From assembly GCF_009793335.1 (NCBI RefSeq), contig NZ_WING01000001.1, forward strand, positions 5,642,001-5,706,000: a stretch of DNA of 64,000 bases, given 5' to 3'. Of the stretch, positions 23,407 through 33,628 are shown one piece after another; within the stretch, counting starts at the first letter, position 1; every line of letters begins with the position of its first letter. The notes under the pieces are model-generated. The model worked only from the letters and a program-made list of their open reading frames with translations. It made no database searches and had not been told where the DNA came from. Position numbers and translations under genes: made by a program. The stretch comes from Actinomadura sp. J1-007 (lineage in GTDB: Bacteria > Actinomycetota > Actinomycetes > Streptosporangiales > Streptosporangiaceae).

Positions 23407-23433
23407 GGTGCGGCTCCCAAGCGGAGCCGCACC
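23407..23433 (+). terminator. strong hairpin, likely terminator
   Basis: A perfect 11-bp stem GGTGCGGCTCC / GGAGCCGCACC with a 5-base loop CAAGC, 58 bases after the SnoaL-like stop. No long T-tract follows, as is common in actinomycetes. Confidence 0.7.
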
Positions 23434-23839
23434 CCTTCGCGTCCGTGGCCGTTCTCACAGCGAAGTCACATCCGAACTGGCGAATGCGACAACATTCACG
23501 CGGGCGGTGCGGAGCTGGCACCCGGAAGTGATTCGAGAACGGCTCTGGAACGGGCCAACAGCCCGGGCGGCCAATCGGTAGTGTTCCTTAGAGGCAGTTT
23601 CGCCCTTATTTGTGATAGTTGATAGAGGCCGTCTTCCTCTCCCTTGTCGCTACTAACTCAGATGAACCGGGCCTACACGGGGGTCCACGCACGATGCTGC
23701 ATGTCCACGTACGGTTGCTGTAGGACACAAATAGGGCCGAAAACGTTTCGCCGCAAACGCACGCATAGTGGCGGGCGCAGGTTGGCCTCAGTTCGGCCCA
23801 TACGACGACAGCAACGACTCCCATGTGGGAGGTCATCAC
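23434..23839. other. gap before IS element
   Basis: About 400 bases between the hairpin and the IS5-type element, with no supported gene. Base composition is lower in GC than its surroundings around 23590-23780, which suggests foreign or intergenic DNA. Confidence 0.35.
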
Positions 23840-24751
23840 TGAGCCTTTTTCAGCGTCAGTTGCGGGTGTGCTGATCACAGCATGATCGCGGACGGTGTGG
23901 CAGCCCTGGGACATCAAGCCCTGGCAGGACGGTTGGTCTCTCACAACGCGCCGTCCACACCAGAGGCTTCACATGCTGTTGTACCGTGCTTCGCTGCCGT
24001 TGTCGCGTCGAACCCTGGCCTACGCCACCGGTGTCGTCCGCCGCCACCGCCAGGCCATCGGCAGTAAAGGCCGGAGCCTTCCGCCGGGCATGCAGGCCTT
24101 GATGACCCTGGTCTACCTGCGCAAAGGCGAGACCTACGCCGAACTGGGCACCGGATTCGCCGTATCGACCACCACCGCCTGGCGCTATGTCAACGAGACC
24201 GTCGACGCGCTGGCCGCCCGCTCACCCAAACTCGGCGCCGCCCTGGCCACAGCGGTCAAAGACGCACTGCCGTACCTGGTCCTGGACGGCACATTGATCT
24301 GCATCGACTGGGTCGCCGCCGACCGGCCGTACTACTCGGGGAAACACCACCGCCACGGCATGAACCTCCAGGTCATCGCCGCCCCGGACGGTGCCCTGCT
24401 GTGGGTGTCTGGACCCCTGCCAGGCGCGGTCCACGACCTGACCGCAGCACGGATCTGGGGTCATCCGGGCATTGGCCTCCACCGGGCTGCTCGTACTGGC
24501 CGACAAGGCCTACCAAGGCGCCGGCCCGCACATCCTCACCCCCTACAAAGGACGAGACAAGCCCGAACCGCAAAAGCACGCCAACCGTGCACCCGCCAGG
24601 CTCCGCGGCCCCGGCGAACGCGCGAACGCGCAACTCAAGTCGTGGCGAATCCTGCGGAAGCTGCGCTGCTGCCCCCACCGCGCCGGCCGCCTCGCCAAGG
24701 CCATCCACACCCTCCAACTCCGCGAAACCGCATCACGTTGAAAGAGACTCA
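23840..24751 (+). mobile_element. IS5-type insertion sequence
   Basis: About 912 bp. Imperfect terminal inverted repeats are visible: left TGAGCCTTTTTCAGCGT at 23840 and right end (complement) TGAGTCTCTTTCAACGT ending at 24751, 14 of 17 matching. It encloses one transposase gene. No clear target duplication is seen. It stops 14 bases before the tRNA-Lys repeat at 24765. Confidence 0.7.
23973..24741 (+). pseudogene. IS5-family DDE transposase, one frameshift
   Basis: DDE transposase of about 256 residues (DDE_Tnp_4 type). The first Asp is in LVLDGTLICIDW, the second in LVLADKAYQGAG and the Glu in GERANAQLKSWRIL, with Y-x-GKHHRHGMNLQVIA between. The frame breaks at GGGG 24457-24460; one G added joins both halves. 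If the missing base is an assembly error the element may be active. Confidence 0.8.
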
Positions 24752-24764
24752 CTGGTCAAGGTGG

Positions 24765-24806
24765 GTGCGCCGTCAGGGACTTGAATCCCGAACCCGCGGA
24801 TTAAGA
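24765..24806 (-). repeat. tRNA-Lys 3'-end fragment, left attachment site (att)
   Basis: Complement reads the 3' half of tRNA-Lys: TCTTAATCCGCGGG (anticodon loop CTT and stem), TTCGGGATTCAAGTCCC T-arm and GGCGCAC acceptor strand. The 5' half is absent. A direct copy with 38 of 42 bases identical lies at 45380-45421, next to an integrase, so these are probably the ends of an integrated island. This copy would be the displaced tRNA 3' end. Confidence 0.75.
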
Positions 24807-24939
24807 TGGGATGCAGGAGACTGTTGTTCGAGCCGACGGTTTGTACTCCCCTCTGGTTGGGTGCCCTGCCCAGCGGCTGTAGCCGTCCTTTTGTAATATG
24901 GCTCGACAAGGTTGGTCGCTGTGGAGGATAGTGTTTGCC

Positions 24940-26715
24940 ATGAGTGACGAGGAGGCTCGTAGACGTCTCGCCGGCCTCATTGTTGAGGCGCTTGAGGTCG
25001 GTACTGGCAAGAGAGAACGGGACGTTATCGACGAACTGTTTGACTCGCTCGGAGTTGACTTCGCCGCGTTGGAGCGCCAGTTCACCGGGCGGAGCACCAC
25101 CTTGCTTCGGGAATCGGCTGCTGAACGGCTGGCCGATGCCGCGCCCACGATGGCTGTCTTGCTCAACACGGTGGTGCGTTGCGGCGGTCGGTTTGTTGCG
25201 ATGGTGGAAGCGATCTACAAGCGGCTCGCACGACACACCGCAACGACCACTGGCACCAATGAGACGTTCCGGCTGCGCCGGGCCAACGTCGAGGAGGATC
25301 AGCTGACGATCAGCCCCGCCTTCCTCGAGCAGGTACGGCACCTCACCCGGACGTTGACGACGATCAAGATTGGCCACATCGATCTTGACTCCGTGCAGTC
25401 GTTCGTTGGCTGGGATACCGGGGTCCTGTACGGGACGTGGCCGCCTGCAACTGCGAATGGAACACGTCTCACTGATCGCATCCTGGCTCTCGGATGGATC
25501 GCTCCCGCCGTGGCCGATCGAGCTGCCGGTTCTGCGGCGTGGGCCGAAGCCGCCGAGGCGGTCGCGGTGGCGACGCGTGCTGCAGAAGGTGTGATCAGCT
25601 CCGCCGAGTGGTTGGTTCGTGGCTATTTCACGTACCTCAGCAGCCTCGACGATAAGGGCGGCGCTATTAGAGCCTCCGACGTATTCACCATCGAGATTTC
25701 GGATTGGTTTGCCCGCCAACTGGAACACCAAATTCGCAACGATGTCAACCGCTTTCGTGATGCTAGAATACTGGCTGCTGAGGTGTATCCGAGAAACGTC
25801 ACCGGAATCGACGAGCCGACTTTGCTTGGTCTAGACGAGCAGCTTAGACCGGTTCGCATGTCGGCGCCGGACCGACATCGGAACGGCACCACCATGGGGA
25901 CGCTCGCTGGGTTTGTAGCGCAATGGCGTGGCAGTCACTGGAGTCGTCGTTCTCGCGAAAGTCTAGAGCCAACGCTGTTTGCTGACCAGGAGAATCTTAC
26001 GCAATGGCTTAACGCCATTACATCGCAGTGCGACGCCGCCGCCAGGTGGCTTGCGGCTGAGGTTGTCCACCCCGCGGTATCTATCGACGTTACGACGCTG
26101 CTGGAATCAGTCGAGGAATTCCTCAACCTCCCGCTGTGGCGGCAGCGGGATCTCCTCTACGAGGTGTGGGTACTGTGCGCGACGCTTGATGCCTGCGAGC
26201 ATGCCGGGTGGCGGGTTCGCCTGGCTGGCACGGCCGATGCTGAGGGGGTGTGGGAGTTGTCGGTCGGGGCGACGAACATGCCGGTTGCTCGGCTGCTGGG
26301 GCAGTCACCGTCGCAGATGTACCTCGAGGTGTGGCGTGAGCCGCGGCGGGATACGGCAACAGGTATGTTGACTCCGGACGTCACGGTGACCACGCCACCG
26401 CCCTATGCCCGAGAGTTGGTCGTCGTCGAGGCGAAGGACCGGCAATTGATGCAAATCCGGCCAGCCGCGCGCAATGACGGCGCTCAGGGTAAGGGCCAGC
26501 GCTACGCGCTGCTCGTCGCCCAGCGGTACGCGGAAGCCTTTTGCCCCGCGGTGACGTGGGTTGTCAATCATTGCGACTACCGGCGCAACGCTGATCCACT
26601 AGAGGAACACGGCACCGTATGGTCACGGATACGCCTTGCCGCCCAGTTTTGCCCAGGGAACGTTCCCGCCGCTTTCACCGACACGATTCAAGCCGCTGTC
26701 ACACCTAGTGAATGA
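24940..26715 (+). CDS. unknown protein with PD-(D/E)XK-like C-terminus
   Basis: Unrecognised protein of about 591 residues. Most of it is helical with no known motif. Near residues 480-510 it reads PDVTVTT, then ELVVVEAKD, spacing as in PD-(D/E)XK nucleases (Asp, then E-x-K), followed by GKGQRYALLVAQRYAEAF. Start ATG 24940 is preferred for GGAGG at 24921; an ATG at 24898 is also in frame. It is the first gene inside the island and stands alone, facing rightward. A defence nuclease is a reasonable but unproven guess. Confidence 0.5.
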   Translation: MSDEEARRRLAGLIVEALEVGTGKRERDVIDELFDSLGVDFAALERQFTGRSTTLLRESAAERLADAAPTMAVLLNTVVRCGGRFVAMVEAIYKRLARHTATTTGTNETFRLRRANVEEDQLTISPAFLEQVRHLTRTLTTIKIGHIDLDSVQSFVGWDTGVLYGTWPPATANGTRLTDRILALGWIAPAVADRAAGSAAWAEAAEAVAVATRAAEGVISSAEWLVRGYFTYLSSLDDKGGAIRASDVFTIEISDWFARQLEHQIRNDVNRFRDARILAAEVYPRNVTGIDEPTLLGLDEQLRPVRMSAPDRHRNGTTMGTLAGFVAQWRGSHWSRRSRESLEPTLFADQENLTQWLNAITSQCDAAARWLAAEVVHPAVSIDVTTLLESVEEFLNLPLWRQRDLLYEVWVLCATLDACEHAGWRVRLAGTADAEGVWELSVGATNMPVARLLGQSPSQMYLEVWREPRRDTATGMLTPDVTVTTPPPYARELVVVEAKDRQLMQIRPAARNDGAQGKGQRYALLVAQRYAEAFCPAVTWVVNHCDYRRNADPLEEHGTVWSRIRLAAQFCPGNVPAAFTDTIQAAVTPSE

Positions 26716-26972
26716 AGCCCACCGAGTACCGTTCACCGTAGGGAAACAGCGCTTCATCGTGTTGAGCGCATTTGCATGCTCCGTTCATTGTAAGTGTCGG
26801 CGGTGACGATTTCGATGAGTGCTGATGGGGCGTACCGGCGTTGCAGCTGCCTGCACCCTGGCACCGGCAACCTGGGGTCGCTCGTGCCCGAAGCTGCTGC
26901 CGGGGCGTTGGCATGGAAGTTGGTATCTGCGGTTGGAGCTTCCCGCCGACCTAGAGGGCGTCTGAGAAGGGT

Positions 26973-27440
26973 CTAGGTCGGGGCGCCGGTGATGCGGTGC
27001 AGCAGGATCATGCTCATCGCCAGGTAGATGACGTTTTCCGAGGTGGCGGCCAGGTATTCGTAGTCCTTGGACAGACGCCGGTACTTGCCCAGCCAGGCGA
27101 AGGTTCTCTCGATCATCCACCGGCGCTGCACCAGCATGAATCCCGGCACCGGCGGGGGCGGCGGAGCACTGGCCTTGACCCAGGTGCCGCGTTTGCCGCC
27201 ATCCCGCCGCGTCACGACCTCGATCCGCACATCAAGGTTGTCGCGCACCCACTCGATGAACGCCTGTCCGCGATAGCCTTGGTCGGCTCACACGTGCGCG
27301 AGTCGCGGGAAGTCGGCGCAGCAGCGCGCCAGCAGCACCCGGGCGCCATCCCGGTCGCTGACATCGGCCGGGCTGACACAGGCGGCCAGCACGGTGCCCA
27401 GGGTGTCGGTCAGCACATGTGTCAATCCCCTGAAAGCGTG
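26973..27440 (-). pseudogene. IS5-family transposase C-terminal relic
   Basis: The complement reads LTDTLGTVLAACVSPADVSD, ADQGYRGQAFIEWVRDN and RRWMIERTFAWLGKYRRLSK, the C-terminal half of an IS5-type transposase. A TGA replaces the codon between LAHV and ADQGYRG. The gene is cut at about 27430 by the IS3 element; the missing N-terminal part is not found on the other side. Confidence 0.8.
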
Positions 27441-27449
27441 GAGACGGTG

Positions 27450-28362
27450 TTATGCCCCTTCGGTCCTGATCTGGGCCGTTGATATTCTTCTCGCTTCTGC
27501 CATCGGACGCTCGAAGGTGATCGGGGCGAGCCTGTCGTTTGCGCTGTGTCTGCGGTGGGTGTTGTAGAAGTCGGCGGTCCACGTCGCGACCTTGATGCGC
27601 GCCTGGGCGCGGGTGGTGAAGTGCTGCCGGTGGACGAACTCGACCTTCAGCGTGGAGTTGGACGCCTCGGCGGCGGCGTTGTCGAGCGCGCAGCCGGCCC
27701 GGCCCATCGACTGGACGATGCCCAGGGCGCGGCCGGTGGTCGCGGTGCGGGCCGCGGTGTACTGCGAACCGCGATCGCTGTGAAAGATCACCCCGTCGAC
27801 GTCGCCGCCGCGGGTGGCGGCGGCCATCTGCAACGATGCGACCACCAGGGCCGCGTCGTGATGCTCGCGTATGGAGTGGCCGAGCATCCGCCGTGAGAAC
27901 AGGTCCTCCACCGTCGCCAGATACAGCGGCCCCTGATCGGTGTCGATCTGGGTGACGTCCCCGCACCACAGCACGCCCGGCGCCACGGCCGTGAAGACGC
28001 GGCGCACCAGGTCGGGCGCGGCCGGCCGGCGGCCCGGCCGGGTCAGCGACCGTCGTCGTTTGGGCGGACAGCCGGCCACTCCGAGCTCGGCCATCCGAGC
28101 GGCGACGGTGTTGACCGACACCCTCCAGCCCGCATCCCGCAGGTCACGGCTGATCCGCGGGGACCCGTAGGTGCCGCCCGAGGCCGTGAACAGCCGCCCG
28201 GTCTCCTCCTCCAGCCGGGGCCCGCCGCCGCTCGCGGATGGTCGGGACGCGGTTGACCTGCTTGTAGAACCAGGACTGCGAGACCTGAAGGGCCCGGCAG
28301 GCGATCGCGTGCGGGATGCCGTGCTCGGTCCTGCAGGACGCGATGAACTCCGCGACGATCAT
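27450..28362 (-). pseudogene. IS3 OrfB transposase, one frameshift
   Basis: Integrase-like rve transposase of about 300 residues. Catalytic block: WCGDVTQIDTDQGPLYLATV (first Asp), then GVIFHSDRGSQYTA (second Asp) and LDNAAAEASNSTLKVE (Glu), ending with YNTHRRHS. Its ATG overlaps the orfA stop. One extra C in the run near 28215 shifts the frame between RERRRA and RLEEETGRLF. Confidence 0.85.
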
Positions 28363-28673
28363 CGGTTCATCGAGTCCTTCGCCCACAGGACCACAGATCG
28401 CTTGAGCACCTCACGCTCCATGTAAAGCTCAGCGCGCTGCTTGTCCCACTCGGCCTTCTGCCGCCGCAGCCGAGCCAGCTCCTCGCGCTCGGACTCCGCC
28501 AGCGTCTCGCCCGCGGCCTCCCGCTCACGGTCGGCCTTCATCCAGTTGTGCAGCGTGTAGGGGTTGATCCCCAGGTCCCGCGCGACCTGCGCGACGGGCT
28601 TGCCGCTCTCCTTGACGATCCGCACCGCTCCTTCACGGAACTCCGGATCGAACCGGCGTCTCTTGTCTCCCAC
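28359..28673 (-). CDS. IS3 OrfA transposase subunit
   Basis: 104-residue OrfA. Helix-turn-helix RRFDPEFREGAVRIVKESG and VAQVARDLGINPYTLHNWMK, followed by a leucine zipper through ERELARLRR and EREVLKRSVV. In IS3 elements OrfA and OrfB are joined by a -1 frameshift; here the overlap is ATGA. Confidence 0.9.
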   Translation of the reverse strand: MGDKRRRFDPEFREGAVRIVKESGKPVAQVARDLGINPYTLHNWMKADREREAAGETLAESEREELARLRRQKAEWDKQRAELYMEREVLKRSVVLWAKDSMNR

Positions 28674-28716
28674 GACCCAACCATCTCTCTGGTTCAGGTC
28701 TCCACGCTACGAGGGG

Positions 28717-29162
28717 AAGCACACACCAGAAGTTCACTTGGCAAAGGACATGTTGCGCTAAGCCGCCAGGGATGCTCCGCCCATGCTGACGCAGACTGGC
28801 ACTCTCCTCGCCTGCGGTCGGGTGCCCACGCCCATGTGGTTGCCGAGAAGTACGTCCGTGCAAGTGAGATGCGTAATGTCCAGCGGATGGCGGTGCCGGG
28901 CTGGGACGGTCGCGGGACACGCTACGAGACCGCCCTCATCTCTGGATGGTGTGAAGCCTGTCCGGTTCCTCTTGGCCAGCGCCGAGCCCGACTTGTCTCC
29001 GGTCCGGGCCAGTTCGACAGCGCGGCGCCGGAACTCCCGGATGAGGTGGCGGCACGAGACGCTTCCTTCCCCGTTGGCCAAGGCCAACTCAGGTCACGTG
29101 GCCGCCGAACTGGGGGAACCTCAGGGATCGGCTGGGGGTTAGGCGTGTTGAATTGGCTCTGA
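28717..29162. other. degraded mobile DNA incl. IS3 OrfA fragment
   Basis: The complement around 28990-29087 holds EFRRRAVELARTGDKSGSAL, the same OrfA core as at 14.8 kb. The rest, about 300 bases, carries no recognisable gene. It separates the IS3 element from the hsdR stop. Confidence 0.5.
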
Positions 29163-32100
29163 TCACTGCTGGGCATTCGGGGACCACTCGTCGGCGAAGG
29201 TATCGAGTTGTTCGATGACCTTCTGGATAGCGTCGGGCTGCTCCTCGGGTGGGTAGCCGTGCTTGGCCAGGAGGCGCTTGATGATGGAGCGGAGCTTGGC
29301 CTGGACATCGTCGCGTGCGGTCCAGTCGGTGGACAGGTTACGGCGAACGGCCTTGACCAGGTCGCGGGCGATGGCGGCGAGTTGGTCGTCGCCGATCAAC
29401 TCCCGGACGGTGTCCTTGGCGGCGACCGCGTCGTAGAAGGCGAGCTCGTCGTTGCTGAGAGCCGGGTTGAAGCGCTGGCCTCGGTTGGCGTCGGCGGCGA
29501 CTTCTTTGGCCATCGCGACGAGTTCGGCGATGATCTCGGCGGCGGTGAGGTTCTGGTTGGTGTACTTGCGCATCAGGTCCAGCAGGCGGTCGGAGAAGCT
29601 CTGCTGGCGCACGATGTTGTGCTTGGTTACCTTGCGCATCTCCTGCAGGACGAGCCGGCGGAGCGCCTCGATCGCGATGGCGGGATGCTTAGCGGCCTGC
29701 ATCTTCTTGACGTAGGTCTCGTCCAGGTGGGACAGGTCCGGCTGGTCCAGGCCGGCTTCCTTGAACAGGTCGATGACGTCTCCGGCCTCGATCGCGCTGG
29801 CGGTGAGCTGCTTGAGGTACAGCTCGACCTCGGCGGGGACGGGACGGCCCTCGGCCTGACGGCGGGCGGCGTCGAGCTTCACGACGACCACGCGCACGTC
29901 CCGGAAGAACGCGATGTCGTCGCGGACATCGTTCAGGTCGCCGCTGGTCGCGCACAAGGCGTAGAGGCGCGCAAGGCGCCCGGCGCAGCGCAGGAACTTC
30001 TCCTTGAGGGTCTCCTTGTCGGGCTCGGACGCATCGGGCTGGTTGAGCGGGTGCTGCGGGTTCCAAATGTAGTCGGCGGTTCCGCGGACGGCGTCGCGGT
30101 AGGCGGTGGGAGTCCTAGCTTGCAGGGCTTGGCGCCAGGGGTGGTCTCTGAGCAGTTCGCCGATGCCGTCGAGAAGGTCGCGGACCTTGGTGATGGCCTC
30201 GTCCAGGCCGCGGCCCATCGGCTTGGTGTGCTGGTCGTCGGTGGTGTACTCGGCCAGCGCGGCGATCAGGTTCTCGTGGAGCGGCGCGTATCCGACCATG
30301 AGGCCGTCCTGCTTGTTGCGGAAGGTGCGGTTCACGCGCGCGAGGGTCTGCATGAGTTGCGCACCGCGCATCGAGCGGTCCAGGTAGAGGGTATGAAGCG
30401 GGGGCGCGTCGAAGCCGGTGAGCAGCATGTCCTTGACGATGATCAGCTCGAGCTCATCGTCGGCGTCCTTCATGCGCCGCTGGACGGTCTTCTGCTCACG
30501 GGGACGCAGCCGGTGCTTGCGGAGCTTGTCAGGATCACTCGTGGACGAGCTGTAGACGACCTTGATCTTGCCGGTGTTAACGTCATCGGAGTGCCAGTCC
30601 GGCTTTATGGCGATAATTTGCTCGTACAGATCGGCGCAGATCTCCCGCGTGCTGCACACGATCATCGCCTTGCCGGGCGCGTCGATGAACGGCCGCATCG
30701 CCTCCGACCGGGTCTCCCAGTGCTCGACGACGCTCGCCGCCAGTTTCTCCAGCCGCGCGGGCGCGCCGTAGACGGCGTTGAGCGTGGCGGTGGCGTGCTC
30801 GACCCGCTTTCGCTCGGTGTCGTCCAGGTTCTCGGTGGCCTTGTCGGCCTCCTCGTCCAGCTTCTCCGGATCGACGTCCTCGGGCAGTTTGAGCTCGATC
30901 AGGCGGTTCTCGTAGTAGACGGGCACTGTGGCGCCGTCCTTGACGGCCCGGGTGAGGTCGTAGACGTCAATGTCGGGGCCAAACACCGCGCGGGTATCGC
31001 GGTCGCCATCGGAGATCGGTGTACCGGTGAAGGCGATCATGGTGGCGTAAGGAAGCGCGTCGCTCAGGTGCCGGGCGTAGCCGTTGAGGCTGTCGTAGTG
31101 GCTTCGGTGCGCCTCGTCGACGATCACGATGACGTTGCGGCGGTCCGAGAGCAGCGGGTGCTGCCGCCCGGCGTTCTTCTCCTCAGCGGTCTTGCTGAAC
31201 TTCTGCAGGGTCGTGAAATAGATGCCGCCGGTGCGCCGGTTGGACAGCTCGGTGCGCAGGTCGTGCCGGCTGTCGACGCGGACGGGCTTCTCCGGCAGCA
31301 GCTCGCTGGCGTTGAAGCCGTCGAAGAGCTGGTCGTCCAGGTCGTTGCGGTCGGTGATCACCACGATGGTGGGGTTGCCGAGTGCCGGGTGCTTGAGCAC
31401 CTGGTTGGAGTACAGCTCCATCTCGAACGACTTACCGGACCCCTGGGTGTGCCACACCACGCCGGCCTTGCCGTTGCTGCGAACGGCCTCGATCGTCTTG
31501 CCGACCGCCTTGGACACCGCGAAGTACTGGTGCGGCTTGGCGATCCGCTTCTGCAGCCCTTCGTCCGACTGGGCGAAGGCGATATAGCCGGTCAACAGCT
31601 CCACGAACCGCCGCTGGTCGAACAGGCCGTGCAGCGTGAGGTTCAGCTCGCCGTTCTCCCACTCGACCGCGGGCTGCTCCACCGGCGCGCCCGCCTCGTC
31701 GACATTCCATGGCGCGAAGTGGTTGTAGGGGGTGAACGCGGTGCCATACTTGGTGGTCACGCCGTCCGAGACCAGACACACCACGTTGCAGCGGAACGCC
31801 TCCCACAGGTCCTTGACGTAGGCCATGAGCTGGGCGTGCGCCGCCTCAGGCGTGGCCCGCTCGTCACCCATCTTCTTCAACTCGAAGACCGCGACCGGAA
31901 GCCCGTTCACATAGAGGACGACGTCGAAGCGGCGCCGCTCCTCACCCTTGACGACCATCACCTGGTTGGCGGCCACGAAGTCGTTGCGGTACGGGTCGCT
32001 CCGGTCGATCAGATGGACGGTCGGATGCTGCTCCGCGCCGTACTCGTCGACGTAGCTGATACCGCGGATGCCGCCGGTCAGGTACTCATGAATCCGCCGG

Positions 32101-32351
32101 TTCTCCGCCTTCGCGTCCTGCGACTGCAGCGACAGCACCAAGGCAACGGCGTCATCCACGGACGACGCGGGCAGACCGGGATTAATCCGAACGATCGCGT
32201 CCCGCAGCCGGCTCGGGATGATCAGCTCGTCCCAGGACTCCCGCTCACCCGAGCCCACGGCGATCTGCTTGCCGTCCTTGTACTCCCAGCCGAGCTCGCC
32301 GAGCGTGTCCAGCACGTCATGCTCGAAGTCGGACTCGCTGTAGCCGCTCAT
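29163..32351 (-). CDS. hsdR: type I restriction enzyme HsdR
   Basis: 1,062-residue motor and nuclease subunit of a type I restriction system; it translocates DNA and cuts unmodified targets. The N-terminal nuclease has FDVVLYVNGLPVAVFELKK (D...ExK). Helicase motifs follow: QGSGKSFEMELYS (Walker A), IVIVDEAHRSHYDSL (DEAH), SAFTG-like MIAFTGTPI, DMLLTGFDAPPLHTLYLD and LMQTLARVNR. Its ATG overlaps the hsdS TGA as ATGA. The gene is intact. Confidence 0.97.
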   Translation of the reverse strand: MSGYSESDFEHDVLDTLGELGWEYKDGKQIAVGSGERESWDELIIPSRLRDAIVRINPGLPASSVDDAVALVLSLQSQDAKAENRRIHEYLTGGIRGISYVDEYGAEQHPTVHLIDRSDPYRNDFVAANQVMVVKGEERRRFDVVLYVNGLPVAVFELKKMGDERATPEAAHAQLMAYVKDLWEAFRCNVVCLVSDGVTTKYGTAFTPYNHFAPWNVDEAGAPVEQPAVEWENGELNLTLHGLFDQRRFVELLTGYIAFAQSDEGLQKRIAKPHQYFAVSKAVGKTIEAVRSNGKAGVVWHTQGSGKSFEMELYSNQVLKHPALGNPTIVVITDRNDLDDQLFDGFNASELLPEKPVRVDSRHDLRTELSNRRTGGIYFTTLQKFSKTAEEKNAGRQHPLLSDRRNVIVIVDEAHRSHYDSLNGYARHLSDALPYATMIAFTGTPISDGDRDTRAVFGPDIDVYDLTRAVKDGATVPVYYENRLIELKLPEDVDPEKLDEEADKATENLDDTERKRVEHATATLNAVYGAPARLEKLAASVVEHWETRSEAMRPFIDAPGKAMIVCSTREICADLYEQIIAIKPDWHSDDVNTGKIKVVYSSSTSDPDKLRKHRLRPREQKTVQRRMKDADDELELIIVKDMLLTGFDAPPLHTLYLDRSMRGAQLMQTLARVNRTFRNKQDGLMVGYAPLHENLIAALAEYTTDDQHTKPMGRGLDEAITKVRDLLDGIGELLRDHPWRQALQARTPTAYRDAVRGTADYIWNPQHPLNQPDASEPDKETLKEKFLRCAGRLARLYALCATSGDLNDVRDDIAFFRDVRVVVVKLDAARRQAEGRPVPAEVELYLKQLTASAIEAGDVIDLFKEAGLDQPDLSHLDETYVKKMQAAKHPAIAIEALRRLVLQEMRKVTKHNIVRQQSFSDRLLDLMRKYTNQNLTAAEIIAELVAMAKEVAADANRGQRFNPALSNDELAFYDAVAAKDTVRELIGDDQLAAIARDLVKAVRRNLSTDWTARDDVQAKLRSIIKRLLAKHGYPPEEQPDAIQKVIEQLDTFADEWSPNAQQ

Positions 32352-33628
32352 ACGGCATCCTCCACGACCTTCTCCGCGTCCCTGATCCTGACCTGGCCCG
32401 ACATGAGCTTCGGCAACAGCGCGTCCCGAAGTTCCGCAAGGAAACGATTTTCTTTGTTGGCGACGTGAATCCGATGATGCAGTTGCATCGCCTCGGACTC
32501 GAACTTCACCATACGCGAGCGCGAAAGCATTGGAATGACGGCTTTTGCAAACCTGTCCGCACGGACGGCGGGATACGCACTTCCCTCGGCGACGCTTTCA
32601 AGATATGTTACGAATTCTTTTCGACGCGTCACCTCATACAGGAACGCCGAGCCGACCTTGCGGGGTGTCAGGACAGCAAATCCGGTTGATGCGACGATAT
32701 TTGAGTCATCGTCAAGGATGAGCGCACGCGACTTTCGGTTTGGGCGCACCGTGGACCATATGACATCGCCGGCAGAAACTTTCCTCCTCGCCCGACTTGG
32801 CGCCTCCTCCCACGCGGTGACTTCTGGCCATGTGTAGCTGTCTACAGAGACGCTAGATATATCTATATATCGAATGACGCCACCACTGGTGGGACTTGCT
32901 TTGTGGATATTTATCCCGGTTACATCACCCAGAGTAGTGATCGAGGAGTCCGAGTCTTCGGCTAGAGATTCGGCGAAAAGTGAGGAGACGAGATCGAGCG
33001 CCGTGGCGGCGATGCGATCGTTGACGGCGATCTTGTCGTCGAGCGCGCCCAGAAGCGCGACGATCCTCTCCTGCTCTTGAGGTTGCGGTATGCAGACATG
33101 AAAAGCTTTGACTTCAGGATAATAAACTGTGTTATGTACGCTGCCATGAGCAAAGCGGCGAATGCTCTCCTGTTCAGCCATTAGGATGTAATGTAGATAC
33201 CTTGACATAATCCTGGGCCCACATACCCAGTTCACGAAGTCTTGGCTGGTGGCCATGGGCACTCCCATGGTCACTACGTAGCCAACGGAAGCGGTTCTTG
33301 AAAGGCAGACCGTCCCTGCGGGGAGAAGTCTAGCCGAAGAGTTCTCTATGCCGGCTTGTGTGATCGTTTGATTTGTCTCGAATATCATCCTTCCATGATT
33401 GGAGGTCGCGTCGCGAATTCCAATCCATGGGATATCACCACCCCAGTATTCGGAATTCCTTCTGCTGGGGGTGTGGCCACTTTCAAGGCGTGCAATCTCA
33501 GTCAGTCGAGCCCACTCGAATCCTGAAGGTGTCCACCTATCCGGGTTTCCCACACTCAATGCCCAGCGACCGGGAATGACGGCACTTGTGGCACTGCGAC
33601 CACCGGTAATTGTGTTTTCCCTAGCCAT
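32348..33628 (-). CDS. hsdS: type I specificity subunit HsdS
   Basis: 426-residue DNA-recognition subunit with two target recognition domains. First: LARLESGHTPSRRNSEYWGG and IPWIGIRDATSN to about residue 200, ending in the conserved helix PQPQEQERIVALLGALDDKI. Second: about 230-390, with the spacer helix FLAELRDALLPKLMSGQVRI at the end. Codon usage and GC drop in both recognition domains, as expected for exchanged segments. ATG overlaps the end of hsdM by 8 bases. The target site cannot be predicted by eye. Confidence 0.95.
   Translation of the reverse strand: MARENTITGGRSATSAVIPGRWALSVGNPDRWTPSGFEWARLTEIARLESGHTPSRRNSEYWGGDIPWIGIRDATSNHGRMIFETNQTITQAGIENSSARLLPAGTVCLSRTASVGYVVTMGVPMATSQDFVNWVCGPRIMSRYLHYILMAEQESIRRFAHGSVHNTVYYPEVKAFHVCIPQPQEQERIVALLGALDDKIAVNDRIAATALDLVSSLFAESLAEDSDSSITTLGDVTGINIHKASPTSGGVIRYIDISSVSVDSYTWPEVTAWEEAPSRARRKVSAGDVIWSTVRPNRKSRALILDDDSNIVASTGFAVLTPRKVGSAFLYEVTRRKEFVTYLESVAEGSAYPAVRADRFAKAVIPMLSRSRMVKFESEAMQLHHRIHVANKENRFLAELRDALLPKLMSGQVRIRDAEKVVEDAV

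Larger units (their letters stand above)
27427..28716 (-). mobile_element. IS3-family insertion sequence
   Basis: About 1.29 kb. Ends share CCCCTxxxAGCGTGGAGAC (left at 27427, right complement ending at 28716). It contains orfA and orfB on the minus strand and sits in the IS5 relic. No target duplication is obvious because the right flank no longer matches the IS5 gene. Confidence 0.75.

Noticed and set aside
29208..32468. 1,086-codon rightward open frame
   Set aside because: It is the mirror of hsdR in a high-GC gene, with repetitive VG/LV/EV composition and no domains; hsdR has all helicase motifs.
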